Assembly: GCF_038452275.1 (NCBI RefSeq)
Contig: NZ_CP141643.1
Span: 1 to 64,000 of the forward strand
Reading direction: 5' to 3'
Source: Corynebacterium sp. BD556
GTDB lineage: Bacteria > Actinomycetota > Actinomycetes > Mycobacteriales > Mycobacteriaceae
DNA length: 64,000 nucleotides
In this document: one piece after another, positions 54,528 to 63,698 of the stretch
How the letters are laid out: each line of letters opens with the position of its first letter
How positions within the stretch are numbered: the stretch's first letter is position 1
Program-made: the position numbers and the translations under genes
The notes under the pieces: generated by a model
Database searches by the model: none
What the model saw: the letters and a program-made list of their open reading frames with translations, nothing else
Told to the model about the DNA's origin: nothing

Positions 54528-55637
54528 ATGGTGGAGAAGTTGGCAGGCAACCTCGGTGGGAACCTGAGTGCTGACGCGGATGCGGTGGTTCTTGTGGGCG
54601 GGCGCGGCACCCGGCTTCGTCCGTTGACGGTGTCTACGCCGAAGCCGATGCTGCCCACTGCTGGGTTTCCTTTTCTAAGTCACCTGTTGGCGCGTATTGG
54701 CCGGGCGGGTTTGTCCCATGTGGTCTTGGGAACTTCTTATCGTGCTGAGGTTTTCGAGGAATACTTTGGTGACGGCTCCGATTTCGGGCTTGAGATTGAT
54801 TACGTGGTGGAGGAGGAGGCGTTGGGGACCGGCGGGGCGATTCGCAATGTCGCTGACCGGTTGCGCCACGACAACGTCATGGTTTTCAACGGCGACGTTC
54901 TCTCCGGTGCGGATCTCGGTGCTCTTTTGGATACTCACACGACGAAAGGCGCCGATGTGACGCTGCATTTGGTGCGTGTGCCCGACCCGCGTGCCTTCGG
55001 CTCGGTGCCGACGGATGACGAGGGTAATGTGGTGGCCTTTTTGGAAAAGACGGAGGATCCGCCGACGGATCAGATTAACGCTGGTTGCTACGTGTTTAAG
55101 CGTTCGGTTATTGAGTCGATTCCGCCGGGGCGTGTGGTCTCTGTCGAGCGCGAAACTTTTCCGGGGCTGCTTTCCCAAGGTGCGAAGGTGGTCGGCCACG
55201 TTGACGCTTCTTATTGGCGCGATATGGGCCGCCCGGAGGATTTTGTTCAAGGTTCTTCGGATCTTGTGCGCGGCATTGCGTATTCGCCGCTGCTGGAGGG
55301 GAAAACGGGAGAGTCGCTTGTCGACGACTCCGCGGGGGTTGCCGGGGGAGTCATTTTGGTTGGCGGCACAACGGTGGGTCGGGGCAGCGATATTGGTGCG
55401 GGCTGCCGCATTGATGACTCTGTGGTTTTCGACGGCGTGACCATTGAACCTGGCGCGATTATTCGTGGTTCGATCGTGGCTGCGGGGGCGCGCATTGGTG
55501 CCAACGCGCGGATCACGGATTGTGTCATTGGTGAGGGCGCACGCATTGGCGCCCGGTGTGAGTTGCAGGGTGGGATGCGCGTGTGGCCGGGGGTTGAGAT
55601 TCCCGATTCCGGAGTGCGGTTTTCCCCTGATGCGTAG
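54528..55637 (+). CDS. mpg: Mannose-1-phosphate guanylyltransferase
   Basis: A 369-residue nucleotidyltransferase that makes GDP-mannose. VLVGGRGTRLRPLT, STPKPMLPTAG and FNGDVLSGADL lie in the N-terminal domain; the C-terminal part is a left-handed beta-helix with hexapeptide repeats (GARIGANARI, GEGARIGARC). Start ATG 54528, directly after wbbL. Works with ManA and the phosphomannomutase downstream. Confidence 0.93.
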   Translation: MVEKLAGNLGGNLSADADAVVLVGGRGTRLRPLTVSTPKPMLPTAGFPFLSHLLARIGRAGLSHVVLGTSYRAEVFEEYFGDGSDFGLEIDYVVEEEALGTGGAIRNVADRLRHDNVMVFNGDVLSGADLGALLDTHTTKGADVTLHLVRVPDPRAFGSVPTDDEGNVVAFLEKTEDPPTDQINAGCYVFKRSVIESIPPGRVVSVERETFPGLLSQGAKVVGHVDASYWRDMGRPEDFVQGSSDLVRGIAYSPLLEGKTGESLVDDSAGVAGGVILVGGTTVGRGSDIGAGCRIDDSVVFDGVTIEPGAIIRGSIVAAGARIGANARITDCVIGEGARIGARCELQGGMRVWPGVEIPDSGVRFSPDA

Positions 55638-55949
55638 GTGCCACGCCGCACGACAGGAGCTTTAGTTGCGTGGGCGAAAATGTACCACAACATGTAGTAC
55701 CCCCGCCTCTTACCCCCGAATCAGTGGTGATGTTGCCCGTGTGACGTATGTGCCGATTGACATGCGGGATGGGGTAAAAGAGTGCTGTATCGCCAAGAAG
55801 ATGTTGCGGCTATTTAGCGCTTCAGTGTTGAATCGGTTGTGGAAATAACATCGATGTAACGCGCACGCGGAGCTAGCTCGAGACTGCCTCGGCCAACACT
55901 TCCGCGTCATTCGGCACACGACCAACCACAATGCAGGAAAGGGGACGGC
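55638..55949. promoter_or_regulatory. Upstream region of whcD
   Basis: The 312 bases hold no supported gene. The stretch ttgaatcggttgtggaaataacat (55829-55852) is AT-rich and could hold the -35 and -10 boxes. A clear ribosome site aggaaagggg lies before GTG 55950. Confidence 0.45.
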
Positions 55950-56249
55950 GTGGAAGATACGGCTGGAAGCGCCATTCTCCGCGGCGCGGCCGCGGGCGGA
56001 ATGACCCTCGACGAACTGTTCGGCGCCGTCGAACAGGAATGGCAGGATCAGGCGCTGTGCGCCCAGACGGACCCGGAGGCTTTCTTCCCTGAAAAGGGCG
56101 GCTCCACCCGCGAAGCCAAACGCATCTGCCAAGCATGCCCGGTGCGCGACGAGTGCCTCGAGTACGCGCTCGAACACGACGAGCGCTTCGGCATCTGGGG
56201 CGGACTGTCCGACCGTGAGCGCCGACGTCTGAAGAAGCAGATCGGCTAA
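55950..56249 (+). CDS. whcD: WhiB-family regulator (WhiB2/WhcD)
   Basis: A 99-residue iron-sulfur transcription factor: Cys37, Cys60, Cys63 and Cys69 hold the [4Fe-4S] cluster, followed by the turn FGIWGGLS and a basic tail RERRRLKK. WhiB2/WhcD controls septation and division. GTG 55950 with an aggaaagggg site. The order of whiB2, zincin-like gene and DUF3499 is the same as in M. tuberculosis Rv3260c-Rv3258c. Confidence 0.95.
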   Translation: MEDTAGSAILRGAAAGGMTLDELFGAVEQEWQDQALCAQTDPEAFFPEKGGSTREAKRICQACPVRDECLEYALEHDERFGIWGGLSDRERRRLKKQIG

Positions 56250-56258
56250 CCCTAAGCC

Positions 56259-56777
56259 CTACCAGGGGAAATCACTGTCAATGTCGCGAGGGTCCATATT
56301 GAGATAGTGGGCGACAAGAGCGGTCAAAATCCACGTGAGAAGCTCAGAGCGCTCCATCTTCGTTTTGGCCCTTTTTTCCACAGGCATCCGAAAAACGACG
56401 AAGCGGGCGCGTGTGGGGTTTTTCTCCCGGTCGATCCCCGCCTGCAAAACACGGCCCAACGGGACCGCCCCGTCGGCCACGACCTCGTCGGGAAGCAGAA
56501 GGCTGTCGCCGCGCAGCCGCATACGCGGGATGGTGTCCACCGCAAGATCTACTCCGGCAAGCTGCTCGTAGTACATATTGTGCAAAGGCGCGTAACACTC
56601 AAGAACGAGCTGGTCGAAAGCCATCGAACGGGAGCGGTAGCGCGGCACTGCCACCGGCATAAGCGGCCCCCTCGCACCGCGGCCCCGACGGTTGCGGGCC
56701 GGGCGCAGGTGAAGCGGGCTGGGGAAACGGCCCTCCTCGGGGACGGACGAGAGTGCGGGACGATCAACCGGGGTCAT
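56259..56777 (-). CDS. Zincin-like metallopeptidase family protein, lacking HExxH
   Basis: A 172-residue protein with a basic start (RRGRGARGPLMPVAVPRYRSR), FDQLVLECYAPLHNMY, VDTIPRMR, VPLGR and a C-terminal ERSELLTWILTALVAHYLNMD. This fits the actinobacterial neighbours of whiB2 annotated as metallopeptidase family (PF06262). The helix where HExxH should lie has only one His (VAHYL), so catalysis is doubtful. ATG 56777; an inner ATG near 56660 is possible. Converges with whcD with a 9-base gap. Confidence 0.65.
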   Translation of the reverse strand: MTPVDRPALSSVPEEGRFPSPLHLRPARNRRGRGARGPLMPVAVPRYRSRSMAFDQLVLECYAPLHNMYYEQLAGVDLAVDTIPRMRLRGDSLLLPDEVVADGAVPLGRVLQAGIDREKNPTRARFVVFRMPVEKRAKTKMERSELLTWILTALVAHYLNMDPRDIDSDFPW

Positions 56778-56874
56778 ACCTGAAGATGTTAAGCCCGCCG
56801 CTTGCCTGCGGGTGGCAGGCGCTGTCGCGTGTCCCCGCCCCAGAAAGTTGAGCGGAGGTTTAGACTTGGCCCCC

Positions 56875-57360
56875 GTGAGTACTTTCCGTCGATGCTGCCG
56901 TCCGGGCTGCGGGCGACCCGCCGTTGCCACGTTGATCTACGCCTACGCGGAGTCGACGGCTGTCATCGGCCCGCTGGCGCCTACCCCGGACCCGCACGCC
57001 TGGGACCTGTGCGAGCGCCACTCCGCCCACATCACCGCTCCTGTCGGTTGGGATTTGGTGCGGGTAGAAAGAGTTCACATCGATGACGACGAGCTCGACA
57101 GCCTTGAGGAGCTTGACGACGAAGAACTCACCGCACTAGCCAATGCCGTGCGCGAGGCCGGGCGCGTGACCACCGGCCTCGTGGACACAAGCGAGGACCC
57201 AATTGAGTACGCGGCAACCCGCGACTTCAACGACCCGGAGACTTCGAACCATCCGGTCCACCGCACGAAGCGCATCGAGGAGCGAATCAACGCCGCACGG
57301 CAGGCCCGTCGCGCGCATCTGCGCATAGTGCCCGATCCGGGAGCCACCCAGGACAATTAA
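56875..57360 (+). CDS. DUF3499 protein
   Basis: From GTG 56875, 161 residues. N-terminal CCRPGCGRPAVATLIYAYAE with paired Cys, then C-E-RH (residues 45-48) as a probable zinc site, and an acidic middle (DDDELDSLEELDDEE). Conserved in mycolic-acid bacteria between whiB2 and the phosphomannomutase; function unknown. Confidence 0.88.
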   Translation: MSTFRRCCRPGCGRPAVATLIYAYAESTAVIGPLAPTPDPHAWDLCERHSAHITAPVGWDLVRVERVHIDDDELDSLEELDDEELTALANAVREAGRVTTGLVDTSEDPIEYAATRDFNDPETSNHPVHRTKRIEERINAARQARRAHLRIVPDPGATQDN

Positions 57361-57370
57361 GATATCCAGT

Positions 57371-58756
57371 ATGGCTATCAACCGTGAGCGCGTATCTTCG
57401 GAGATCGACAAAATTATCAAAGCCTACGACATCCGTGGGCTCGTCGGCAAGGAGATTGACGCCGACTTCGTCCACGATGTGGGCGCCGCCTTCGCAACCA
57501 TCCTGCGCGGCGAGGGCGAAACCACGATCGCGGTGGGGCACGACATGCGCCCATCGTCCCCAGAGCTGGCCGAGGCTTTCAGCCGCGGCGCCGCCGAGCA
57601 CGGCCTAGACGTCATCCAGCTTGGGCTGACCTCCACCGATGAGCTCTACTTTGCCGCCGGAACCCTGCGCTGCGCCGGCGCGATGTTTACCGCCTCCCAC
57701 AACCCCGCCGCATACAACGGCATCAAACTGTGCCGGGCGGGGGCCACCCCAGTGAGCACCGACACCGGACTCGGCGAGATCGCGCGCATGCTCGTCAGCG
57801 GCATTCCCGCCCACGCCGGCTCGCCGGGCGTCATCACAAAACGCGACGTACTCGCAGACTACTCCGCCTTTCTCCGCCAGCTCGTCGCCGTGCCCACCCG
57901 CCGACAGCTCACCGTCGCCGTCGACGCCGCCAACGGAATGGCAGGCCTAACAGTGCCAGCGGTGCTCGGAGTGCTTGACAACATCGACATCCGGCCGCTC
58001 TACTTCGAACTGGACGGAACCTTTCCCAACCACGAGGCCAATCCGCTCGATCCGAAGAACCTGGTGGATCTTCAGGGATTCGTCGTCAAGCACAACGCCG
58101 ACATCGGCCTCGCCTTCGACGGCGACGCCGACCGCTGCTTCGTCGTCGATGAACGCGGCGAACCAGTGTCTCCGTCGGAGATCACCGCACTGGTTGCCGA
58201 CCGCACCCTCGCCGAGCACCCGGGAGCAACCATCATCCACAACTTGATCACCTCCCGCGCCGTGCCGGAACTGATCGAAAACCGCGGCGGCACGGCTGTG
58301 CGCTCCCGCGTCGGCCACTCCTACATCAAGGCCGAAATGGCGCGCACCGGCGCACTTTTCGGCGGCGAGCACTCCGCACATTACTACTTCGCCGACTTCT
58401 TCAACGCCGATTCCGGCCTCGTCGCAGCGCTCCACGTGCTCGCCGCCCTGGCGGAACAAGACGCGCCACTTTCAAAGCTCATGGCCGAGTACAGTCTCTA
58501 CAGCGCCTCCGGCGAAATCAACTCGGAAGTGGCCGATCAAAACGAGGCCACCCAGCGCGTCCTCGACGCTTTCGCAGAGCGCATCGACACCGTCGACCGC
58601 CTTGATGGAGTGACAGTCACCCTCAAAAACACGAAGGCCTGGTTCAACGTGCGCGCCTCCAACACCGAGCCTTTGTTGCGCCTCAATGTTGAGGCCCCCA
58701 GCCGCGCAGAAGTCAACGAGCTCACCGATGAAATCCTCGCCCTCATCCGCGCCTAA
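57371..58756 (+). CDS. pmmA: Phosphomannomutase/phosphoglucomutase
   Basis: A 461-residue alpha-D-phosphohexomutase. Active-site phosphoserine loop TASHNPAAYNG (about 105-115), metal loop DGDADRC (about 250), sugar loop GGEHSAHYYF and phosphate-binding RASNTEPLLR. Turns mannose-6-P into mannose-1-P for Mpg. ATG 57371, ten bases after the DUF3499 stop. Confidence 0.93.
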   Translation: MAINRERVSSEIDKIIKAYDIRGLVGKEIDADFVHDVGAAFATILRGEGETTIAVGHDMRPSSPELAEAFSRGAAEHGLDVIQLGLTSTDELYFAAGTLRCAGAMFTASHNPAAYNGIKLCRAGATPVSTDTGLGEIARMLVSGIPAHAGSPGVITKRDVLADYSAFLRQLVAVPTRRQLTVAVDAANGMAGLTVPAVLGVLDNIDIRPLYFELDGTFPNHEANPLDPKNLVDLQGFVVKHNADIGLAFDGDADRCFVVDERGEPVSPSEITALVADRTLAEHPGATIIHNLITSRAVPELIENRGGTAVRSRVGHSYIKAEMARTGALFGGEHSAHYYFADFFNADSGLVAALHVLAALAEQDAPLSKLMAEYSLYSASGEINSEVADQNEATQRVLDAFAERIDTVDRLDGVTVTLKNTKAWFNVRASNTEPLLRLNVEAPSRAEVNELTDEILALIRA

Positions 58757-58802
58757 AAACTGCGCCTGAAATCCGCGCCTGCTTTCTCAGTACCCTGGTG
58801 GC

Positions 58803-59801
58803 ATGGACAGCAACGAAAGTTTCGCCGCGGACTATTACGAAGGGGCGGGCAACTACGACAGGGAAACGGTCCGCTTCTTCGACGTTGCCCACGAAGGCGC
58901 GCAAGTTCGGGCCATCGGCGCGGCCGCAGGAGCCCTGGGTCAGCTACGCGGCTTCAACCCGCGCAGCATAGTCGTGATCGCCACTGACCACATCTCGCGG
59001 GCCGCCGCCGAAGCCGCCGCCACCATGCGCGCCCCGCTGCCGCTGCCCGTCGTGGTGACACGCACCCTGCCAGACTACGTCGGCCCGCTCGACGTCGTTG
59101 TGGTGGTGGGGGACTGCACCGAAGATTTCCGCACCGGAGACGACACACGTTGCCTAAGCACCGCAACACGTCGCGGTGCGGTAGGGATTGTGGCGGGGCC
59201 GCACAGGGCACCCATCGTCGAAGATGCACCCGATTCTGTAACCGTGATCCCGGCGCTGCCCAGCACCGCGAAAGCCTCGCCGCTGCGCTCATTTGCCTTG
59301 GTGTGGGCCGTTTTGGACAGCCTCACCCAGCCCAGCGAAATGATCGCGGAGTATCTGTACGCCCTAGCCGACGAGGTTGACGTGGAACTTCAAGCGCTGT
59401 CGCCGCAGCGCGAGGAAACAGTCAACGCCGCGCGTCAACTCCGGGCATTTAGCGCGCATGGCCGGGTGTTGCACGTGGGCATCAGCCGGTGCGGGGAGGC
59501 AGTGGCCAAGCTTGCCTCCCACATCTGGTCCGCGCGGGGCATCCCCTCCGGTTTGACGGGCGCGGCGGAACTGCCGGAAGCTACTGCGCAAAGCGCCGAA
59601 ACATCTATCTTTCACGACCCTTTCATCGATGGGGATGACAGCGGCGAGCTGGTAGCCTTAAAGACCATTATGTGGGCGGAGCCCAAAAGCTCCCTGCCTC
59701 GCTCGCGCGCCGAATACACCGAGCCAACCAGCCTTGGTGAAGCCGCCTCGGCGGCACGCCTCATAGTCCGCGCCTATGCCACCACAGCGATGGACGTGTA
59801 A
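58803..59801 (+). CDS. tobH: TobH-like SIS-domain protein
   Basis: A 332-residue protein in the position of M. tuberculosis Rv3256c, between phosphomannomutase and ManA. SIS-like N-terminal VVIATDHISRAAAEAAATM and VVVVVGDCTEDFR suggest binding of a sugar phosphate. The sugar-isomerase-like domain lacks a proven activity. ATG 58803. Confidence 0.8.
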   Translation: MDSNESFAADYYEGAGNYDRETVRFFDVAHEGAQVRAIGAAAGALGQLRGFNPRSIVVIATDHISRAAAEAAATMRAPLPLPVVVTRTLPDYVGPLDVVVVVGDCTEDFRTGDDTRCLSTATRRGAVGIVAGPHRAPIVEDAPDSVTVIPALPSTAKASPLRSFALVWAVLDSLTQPSEMIAEYLYALADEVDVELQALSPQREETVNAARQLRAFSAHGRVLHVGISRCGEAVAKLASHIWSARGIPSGLTGAAELPEATAQSAETSIFHDPFIDGDDSGELVALKTIMWAEPKSSLPRSRAEYTEPTSLGEAASAARLIVRAYATTAMDV

Positions 59802-59850
59802 GGTCGGAAATTTTGCAGCGCCGAAAAATGTGCAAGGAATGGAGTATCCC

Positions 59851-61041
59851 GTGACAATCGAGCGGTTAGAGCCCTCACTGAAGTCTTACCCGTGGGGCTC
59901 GCGTTCCCTGTTCGCGAACTTGCGTGGCCTGCCGGCCCCCGCCCCGAAACCCGAAGCGGAACTGTGGTTCGGGGCGCACACCGCAGCGCCGTCGACAGTG
60001 AAGGGACGCAACCTCGACGACATCATTGCCTCCGACCCGCAAGCTGCTCTCGGCGCACGGGTCGCAAAAGATTTCGGCGCAGCCCTGCCTTTCCTGCTTA
60101 AGCTCTTAGCCGCCGGTGAGCCTTTAAGCATCCAGGCCCACCCCTCGAAACTGCAGGCGGAGGAAGGTTATGCGCGCGAAAATTCCCTGGGTATTGACCT
60201 TGCCAGCCCGGAGCGAAACTACCGCGATGCGAACCACAAACCGGAGCTGATGGTTGCGTTAACCGAGTTCCACGCCCTTGCGGGTTTCCGTCCCTGCGAA
60301 CGCATACGCGAGCTTTTCGACGCCCTCGCCTGCCCAGCCTTAGAACGCTACCAATCCCTGATCAGCCCCGAAGGCGATGAAGAAAGCCTGCGTGCCCTGT
60401 TTACTACCTGGATTGCGCTTCCGCCGAACACCCGCACTGAACTCATCTTAGAGCTGAGCGAATGTGCGCTCACGCTTGCTGACGACCCAACCTGGCTCGG
60501 CCAAACCGCCCGCAACTTCCTTGCCCTTGCCGAACAGTATCCACACGACAGTGGCACCCTCGTATCGCTGTTGTTAAATCACGTGGTGATGCAGCCAGGC
60601 GAAGCGATCTTTCTCGCCGCCGGACAGCTTCACGCTTACCTGCGTGGCCTGGGGGTAGAAATCATGGCTAACTCGGATAATGTCCTGCGCGGCGGATTGA
60701 CCACCAAACACGTCGATGTGCCTGAACTCTTGCGTATCCTCCGTTTCAAGGCTCTCGATTCTGCCTACGTTGACGTCAGCCACGATGGCCCTGAAACTAT
60801 TTACGCCGTGGCGTGCGAGGACTTCCGCCTGAGCCGCTTCGACATGGAGGCGGGCCAGTTTTTAAACATCACTCATGACGGCCCGGCGATCATCCTCGCT
60901 ACTGAAGGCGAATCGTGTGTCTCCGACGCCACGACGAAGCTTGACATCACACCCGGCCAAGCAGTGTGGGTCCCTGCAGGCGATGCCTTGAGCATTAAAG
61001 CCGCCGGTGAGGGCAGCCAATTCTTCCTCGCCCGGGCCTAA
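59851..61041 (+). CDS. manA: Mannose-6-phosphate isomerase
   Basis: Type I phosphomannose isomerase, 396 residues. SYPWGSR, ELWFGAHTAAPS, LSIQAHPSK (zinc-binding Q and H), NHKPELMVALTEFHALAGF and the C-terminal cupin GQLHAYLRGLGVEIMANSDNVLRGG region. GTG 59851 is preferred: ggag at 59841-59844 has a six-base spacer; ATG 59839 has the purines too close. Confidence 0.93.
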   Translation: MTIERLEPSLKSYPWGSRSLFANLRGLPAPAPKPEAELWFGAHTAAPSTVKGRNLDDIIASDPQAALGARVAKDFGAALPFLLKLLAAGEPLSIQAHPSKLQAEEGYARENSLGIDLASPERNYRDANHKPELMVALTEFHALAGFRPCERIRELFDALACPALERYQSLISPEGDEESLRALFTTWIALPPNTRTELILELSECALTLADDPTWLGQTARNFLALAEQYPHDSGTLVSLLLNHVVMQPGEAIFLAAGQLHAYLRGLGVEIMANSDNVLRGGLTTKHVDVPELLRILRFKALDSAYVDVSHDGPETIYAVACEDFRLSRFDMEAGQFLNITHDGPAIILATEGESCVSDATTKLDITPGQAVWVPAGDALSIKAAGEGSQFFLARA

Positions 61042-61070
61042 GCGATGGGGTTGCGGGACACCTGGTGCGG

Positions 61071-61775
61071 CTAGAGGGAGATACGGCCGAGGAGACGTTC
61101 CCACCAAGGCGCGTTGATCGAGCCTGGGGTGGCTTGCTGGTTGGTGCCCGGTTGCGGCTGCGGGGTCTCCGCAATGGGAGTGCTTGGGATCGTGGAAGGT
61201 GGCTCCTGGGGAGGCGTCGCGGGCAGTACCGGCGGAATCGTTGGGGCGGTAGGTTCGGTTGGCTGGCCCACCTCTCCAGTCTCGGAGGGTAGCTCCGGTG
61301 GTGTGGAGGTGGGTTCCTCGCCTTCTTCGGGGCCGATCTGCGCGGTGGCTTCCTCGGGGGCCATAGAGGTTGGTATCACGTTGGTGGGGCGGTAGACCTG
61401 CGTAGGCGTGATGGGTTGCGGATCCTCGTTGACCACAGCGTTAGGGGGCAGCAGCGGATCATGGGAGAGATCGCGCGGCGGCGCGGCCACCGGCTGATCG
61501 GCGCCTGGCTCCACCACGTCAACGTCAAGGCCGGAGGCCACGTGAGAGGTGTGCGCTGGGGAGGAGGTCGACGGCGCGGCCGGAGAGGAACTCATCTCTC
61601 GCGCGCTGGATCTCATGGCAGGGTTTTTGCTGACCAAGGAGGGTTCCTGTGCCTGAAAGCCAGCTCCTTCGGGAGAGGTGGGCGGGGAAAGTTGCCACAC
61701 AGCTAAGCCGGTAAGGATGGCGACGAGAAAACCGGAAGCCATGAATGTCGCAACTCGGTTGCGGGGCTCATTCAT
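61071..61775 (-). CDS. Pro-rich membrane-anchored secreted protein
   Basis: From ATG 61775 behind ggaga, 234 residues. One N-terminal helix (VATFMASGFLVAILTGLAVW), then a long extracellular tail of low complexity rich in P, T, S and E, and a short conserved end (APWWERLLGRISL). Looks like a signal anchor with disordered stalk. Function unknown. Confidence 0.75.
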   Translation of the reverse strand: MNEPRNRVATFMASGFLVAILTGLAVWQLSPPTSPEGAGFQAQEPSLVSKNPAMRSSAREMSSSPAAPSTSSPAHTSHVASGLDVDVVEPGADQPVAAPPRDLSHDPLLPPNAVVNEDPQPITPTQVYRPTNVIPTSMAPEEATAQIGPEEGEEPTSTPPELPSETGEVGQPTEPTAPTIPPVLPATPPQEPPSTIPSTPIAETPQPQPGTNQQATPGSINAPWWERLLGRISL

Positions 61776-62014
61776 GCTGCTCTCCTTCGCCTTATTCACG
61801 GCCGCATCTCGTAGGTCACAACTGTATAACAGGACAATCGCTTTGTATAGCACAGACCTTGAGCACGTGAGGGGCGTCACTATCAAAGCTTTTCGAGGTG
61901 GCGAGTAGTGCTTCGACCGGACGGGGCCGGGATTTTCGCGCTAAAGTTTCCGGCAAGTACGTAAATAAGAAATAAGAGATGTCAAACATAGCCGCGATCT
62001 TGAAGGAGCACCTC

Positions 62015-62365
62015 ATGAGCACCTGGGACAGCTTGATTTTCTCCACGGAAGCCAACGCTGAGTTTCTCGACGAGCTTTCAGAACTCGACACTGAGGAGAT
62101 CGTCGAGGGCGTGCGCGACGCCGTCTTCCTCGCTTCGGGCGTCTCCGTCAGTAATGATGAGCTTGACAATGGCCGAGCAGCGGCGACTTTGGTTGCGATC
62201 TGGGTGGGAGCACCCTTCAGCGCCGGCGAGATCGCCGACAACTACACCTTCATTCGTGGCGGCTTTTCGGGTGTCGACGAAAAGCTGTCCGAGGCGGCTG
62301 CCGCACTGCTCGAAAACGTTGACACCGAAGCAGACATCGACCAATTCATCGAGGCTTTGTCCTAG
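62015..62365 (+). CDS. DUF4259 protein
   Basis: From ATG 62015 with aaggag at 62003-62008, 116 residues. STWDSLIFSTEANAEFLDEL matches the usual DUF4259 opening (GTWG-PF-ND-A-DFL-EL). Cytoplasmic and acidic. It stands where C. glutamicum has sahH before tmk. Function unknown. Confidence 0.8.
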   Translation: MSTWDSLIFSTEANAEFLDELSELDTEEIVEGVRDAVFLASGVSVSNDELDNGRAAATLVAIWVGAPFSAGEIADNYTFIRGGFSGVDEKLSEAAAALLENVDTEADIDQFIEALS

Positions 62366-62375
62366 ACTTCGCCCC

Positions 62376-62978
62376 GTGATTATTGCAGTAGAAGGCATCG
62401 ACGGCGCAGGAAAAAACACCCTGGTTGTGGCACTGCGCGACGCCCTCGGCGCCGACACGTTATCTTTTCCGCGCTACGGCCAATCCGTCCACGCCGACAT
62501 CGCCCGCGACGCCTTGCACGGCAAGATGGGGGATCTCGCGGACTCCGCCTACGGCATGGCGACCATCTTCGCGCTCGATCGCGCGGGGGCAAAAGAACTC
62601 CTCGAACTCTACGTCAACGACGCAAAACGCTTACTCATCTTGGACCGTTACGTCGCGTCGAACGCGGCTTACACGGTCGCGCGCACGGGCGAAGGCTCGG
62701 CGGCGCAGTGGGTCCACGACCTTGAGTTTGAACGCCTTGGCCTGCCGGTGCCGGACCTGCATGTACTGGTGGACACCCCGCCAGATGAGGCGCGGCGGCG
62801 AGCTGAACGTCGAGAAGCAAGCGATGCCTCCCGCACCCGCGACCGCTACGAACGCAACCAGCGGCTGCAGCACGACACTTTCGCCGCTTACGTCGAGCTC
62901 GCGGAAGCAGGCTGGGGGAGTCGGTGGGTGCGCGCCAACGAGCCACAAACTATCATTCAGACAGTTGCCACAATCTGA
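62376..62978 (+). CDS. tmk: Thymidylate kinase
   Basis: A 200-residue kinase that makes dTDP. P-loop EGIDGAGKNT (Asn where many have S or R, like the mycobacterial variant), DR-x motif LDRYVASNAAY, and LID region RREASDASRTRDRYE. GTG 62376, ten bases behind the DUF4259 stop. Confidence 0.93.
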   Translation: MIIAVEGIDGAGKNTLVVALRDALGADTLSFPRYGQSVHADIARDALHGKMGDLADSAYGMATIFALDRAGAKELLELYVNDAKRLLILDRYVASNAAYTVARTGEGSAAQWVHDLEFERLGLPVPDLHVLVDTPPDEARRRAERREASDASRTRDRYERNQRLQHDTFAAYVELAEAGWGSRWVRANEPQTIIQTVATI

Positions 62979-63010
62979 AGTGTGCAACTTTGCATAGTTA
63001 AGGAGCAGCG

Positions 63011-63694
63011 ATGTTGCCGAAGATTCTGGTGGTCGATGACGACCCAGCCATCAACGAGATGTTAACCATTGTGCTGGAGTCCGAAGGGTTCGAAACGCTG
63101 CCGGTAATGGACGGGGCCGAGGCCATCGGCGCCTTCCGTGAATACGGCCCCGACCTGATCCTGCTTGACCTCATGCTGCCCGGAATGAACGGCGTGGACA
63201 TCTGCCGAGAGATCCGCAAGGAATCAGCGTTGCCGATAGTCATGCTCACCGCAAAAACCGACACCGTCGACGTCGTACTTGGGTTGGAGTCGGGAGCGGA
63301 CGATTACATAACAAAACCCTTCAAACCTAAAGAGCTCATTGCCCGTATCCGTGCCCGTCTGCGCCGCACCGACGAAGAACCCGCGGAGGTGCTCAACGTC
63401 GGTGACCTCACCATCGATGTTCCGCAGCACATGGTCACCCGCGGCGGAAAGGAAATCCAGCTCACCCCCCTTGAGTTCGATCTCCTGCTGGAGATGGCAC
63501 GAAAGCCCAACCAAGTCCACTCCCGCGAGGAACTGCTAGAGACCGTCTGGGGCTACCGCAATGCCTCAGACACACGCTTAGTCAACGTCCACGTGCAGCG
63601 TTTGCGCTCGAAGATTGAAAAGGACCCGGAAAACCCGGAGATCATCCTGACGGTGCGTGGCGTGGGCTACAAGACGGGCAAGACGGAGGCGTAG
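63011..63694 (+). CDS. mtrA: Response regulator MtrA
   Basis: A 227-residue OmpR-type regulator. Receiver with D9-D10, phospho-acceptor D53 (LILLDLMLPG) and the TA-K switch (MLTAKTD); C-terminal winged helix (LTPLEFDLLLEMA, RLRSKIEKDPENP, VRGVGYKTG). MtrA controls cell-wall hydrolase and osmotic genes. ATG 63011 with aaggag. Confidence 0.96.
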   Translation: MLPKILVVDDDPAINEMLTIVLESEGFETLPVMDGAEAIGAFREYGPDLILLDLMLPGMNGVDICREIRKESALPIVMLTAKTDTVDVVLGLESGADDYITKPFKPKELIARIRARLRRTDEEPAEVLNVGDLTIDVPQHMVTRGGKEIQLTPLEFDLLLEMARKPNQVHSREELLETVWGYRNASDTRLVNVHVQRLRSKIEKDPENPEIILTVRGVGYKTGKTEA

Positions 63695-63698
63695 ACCT

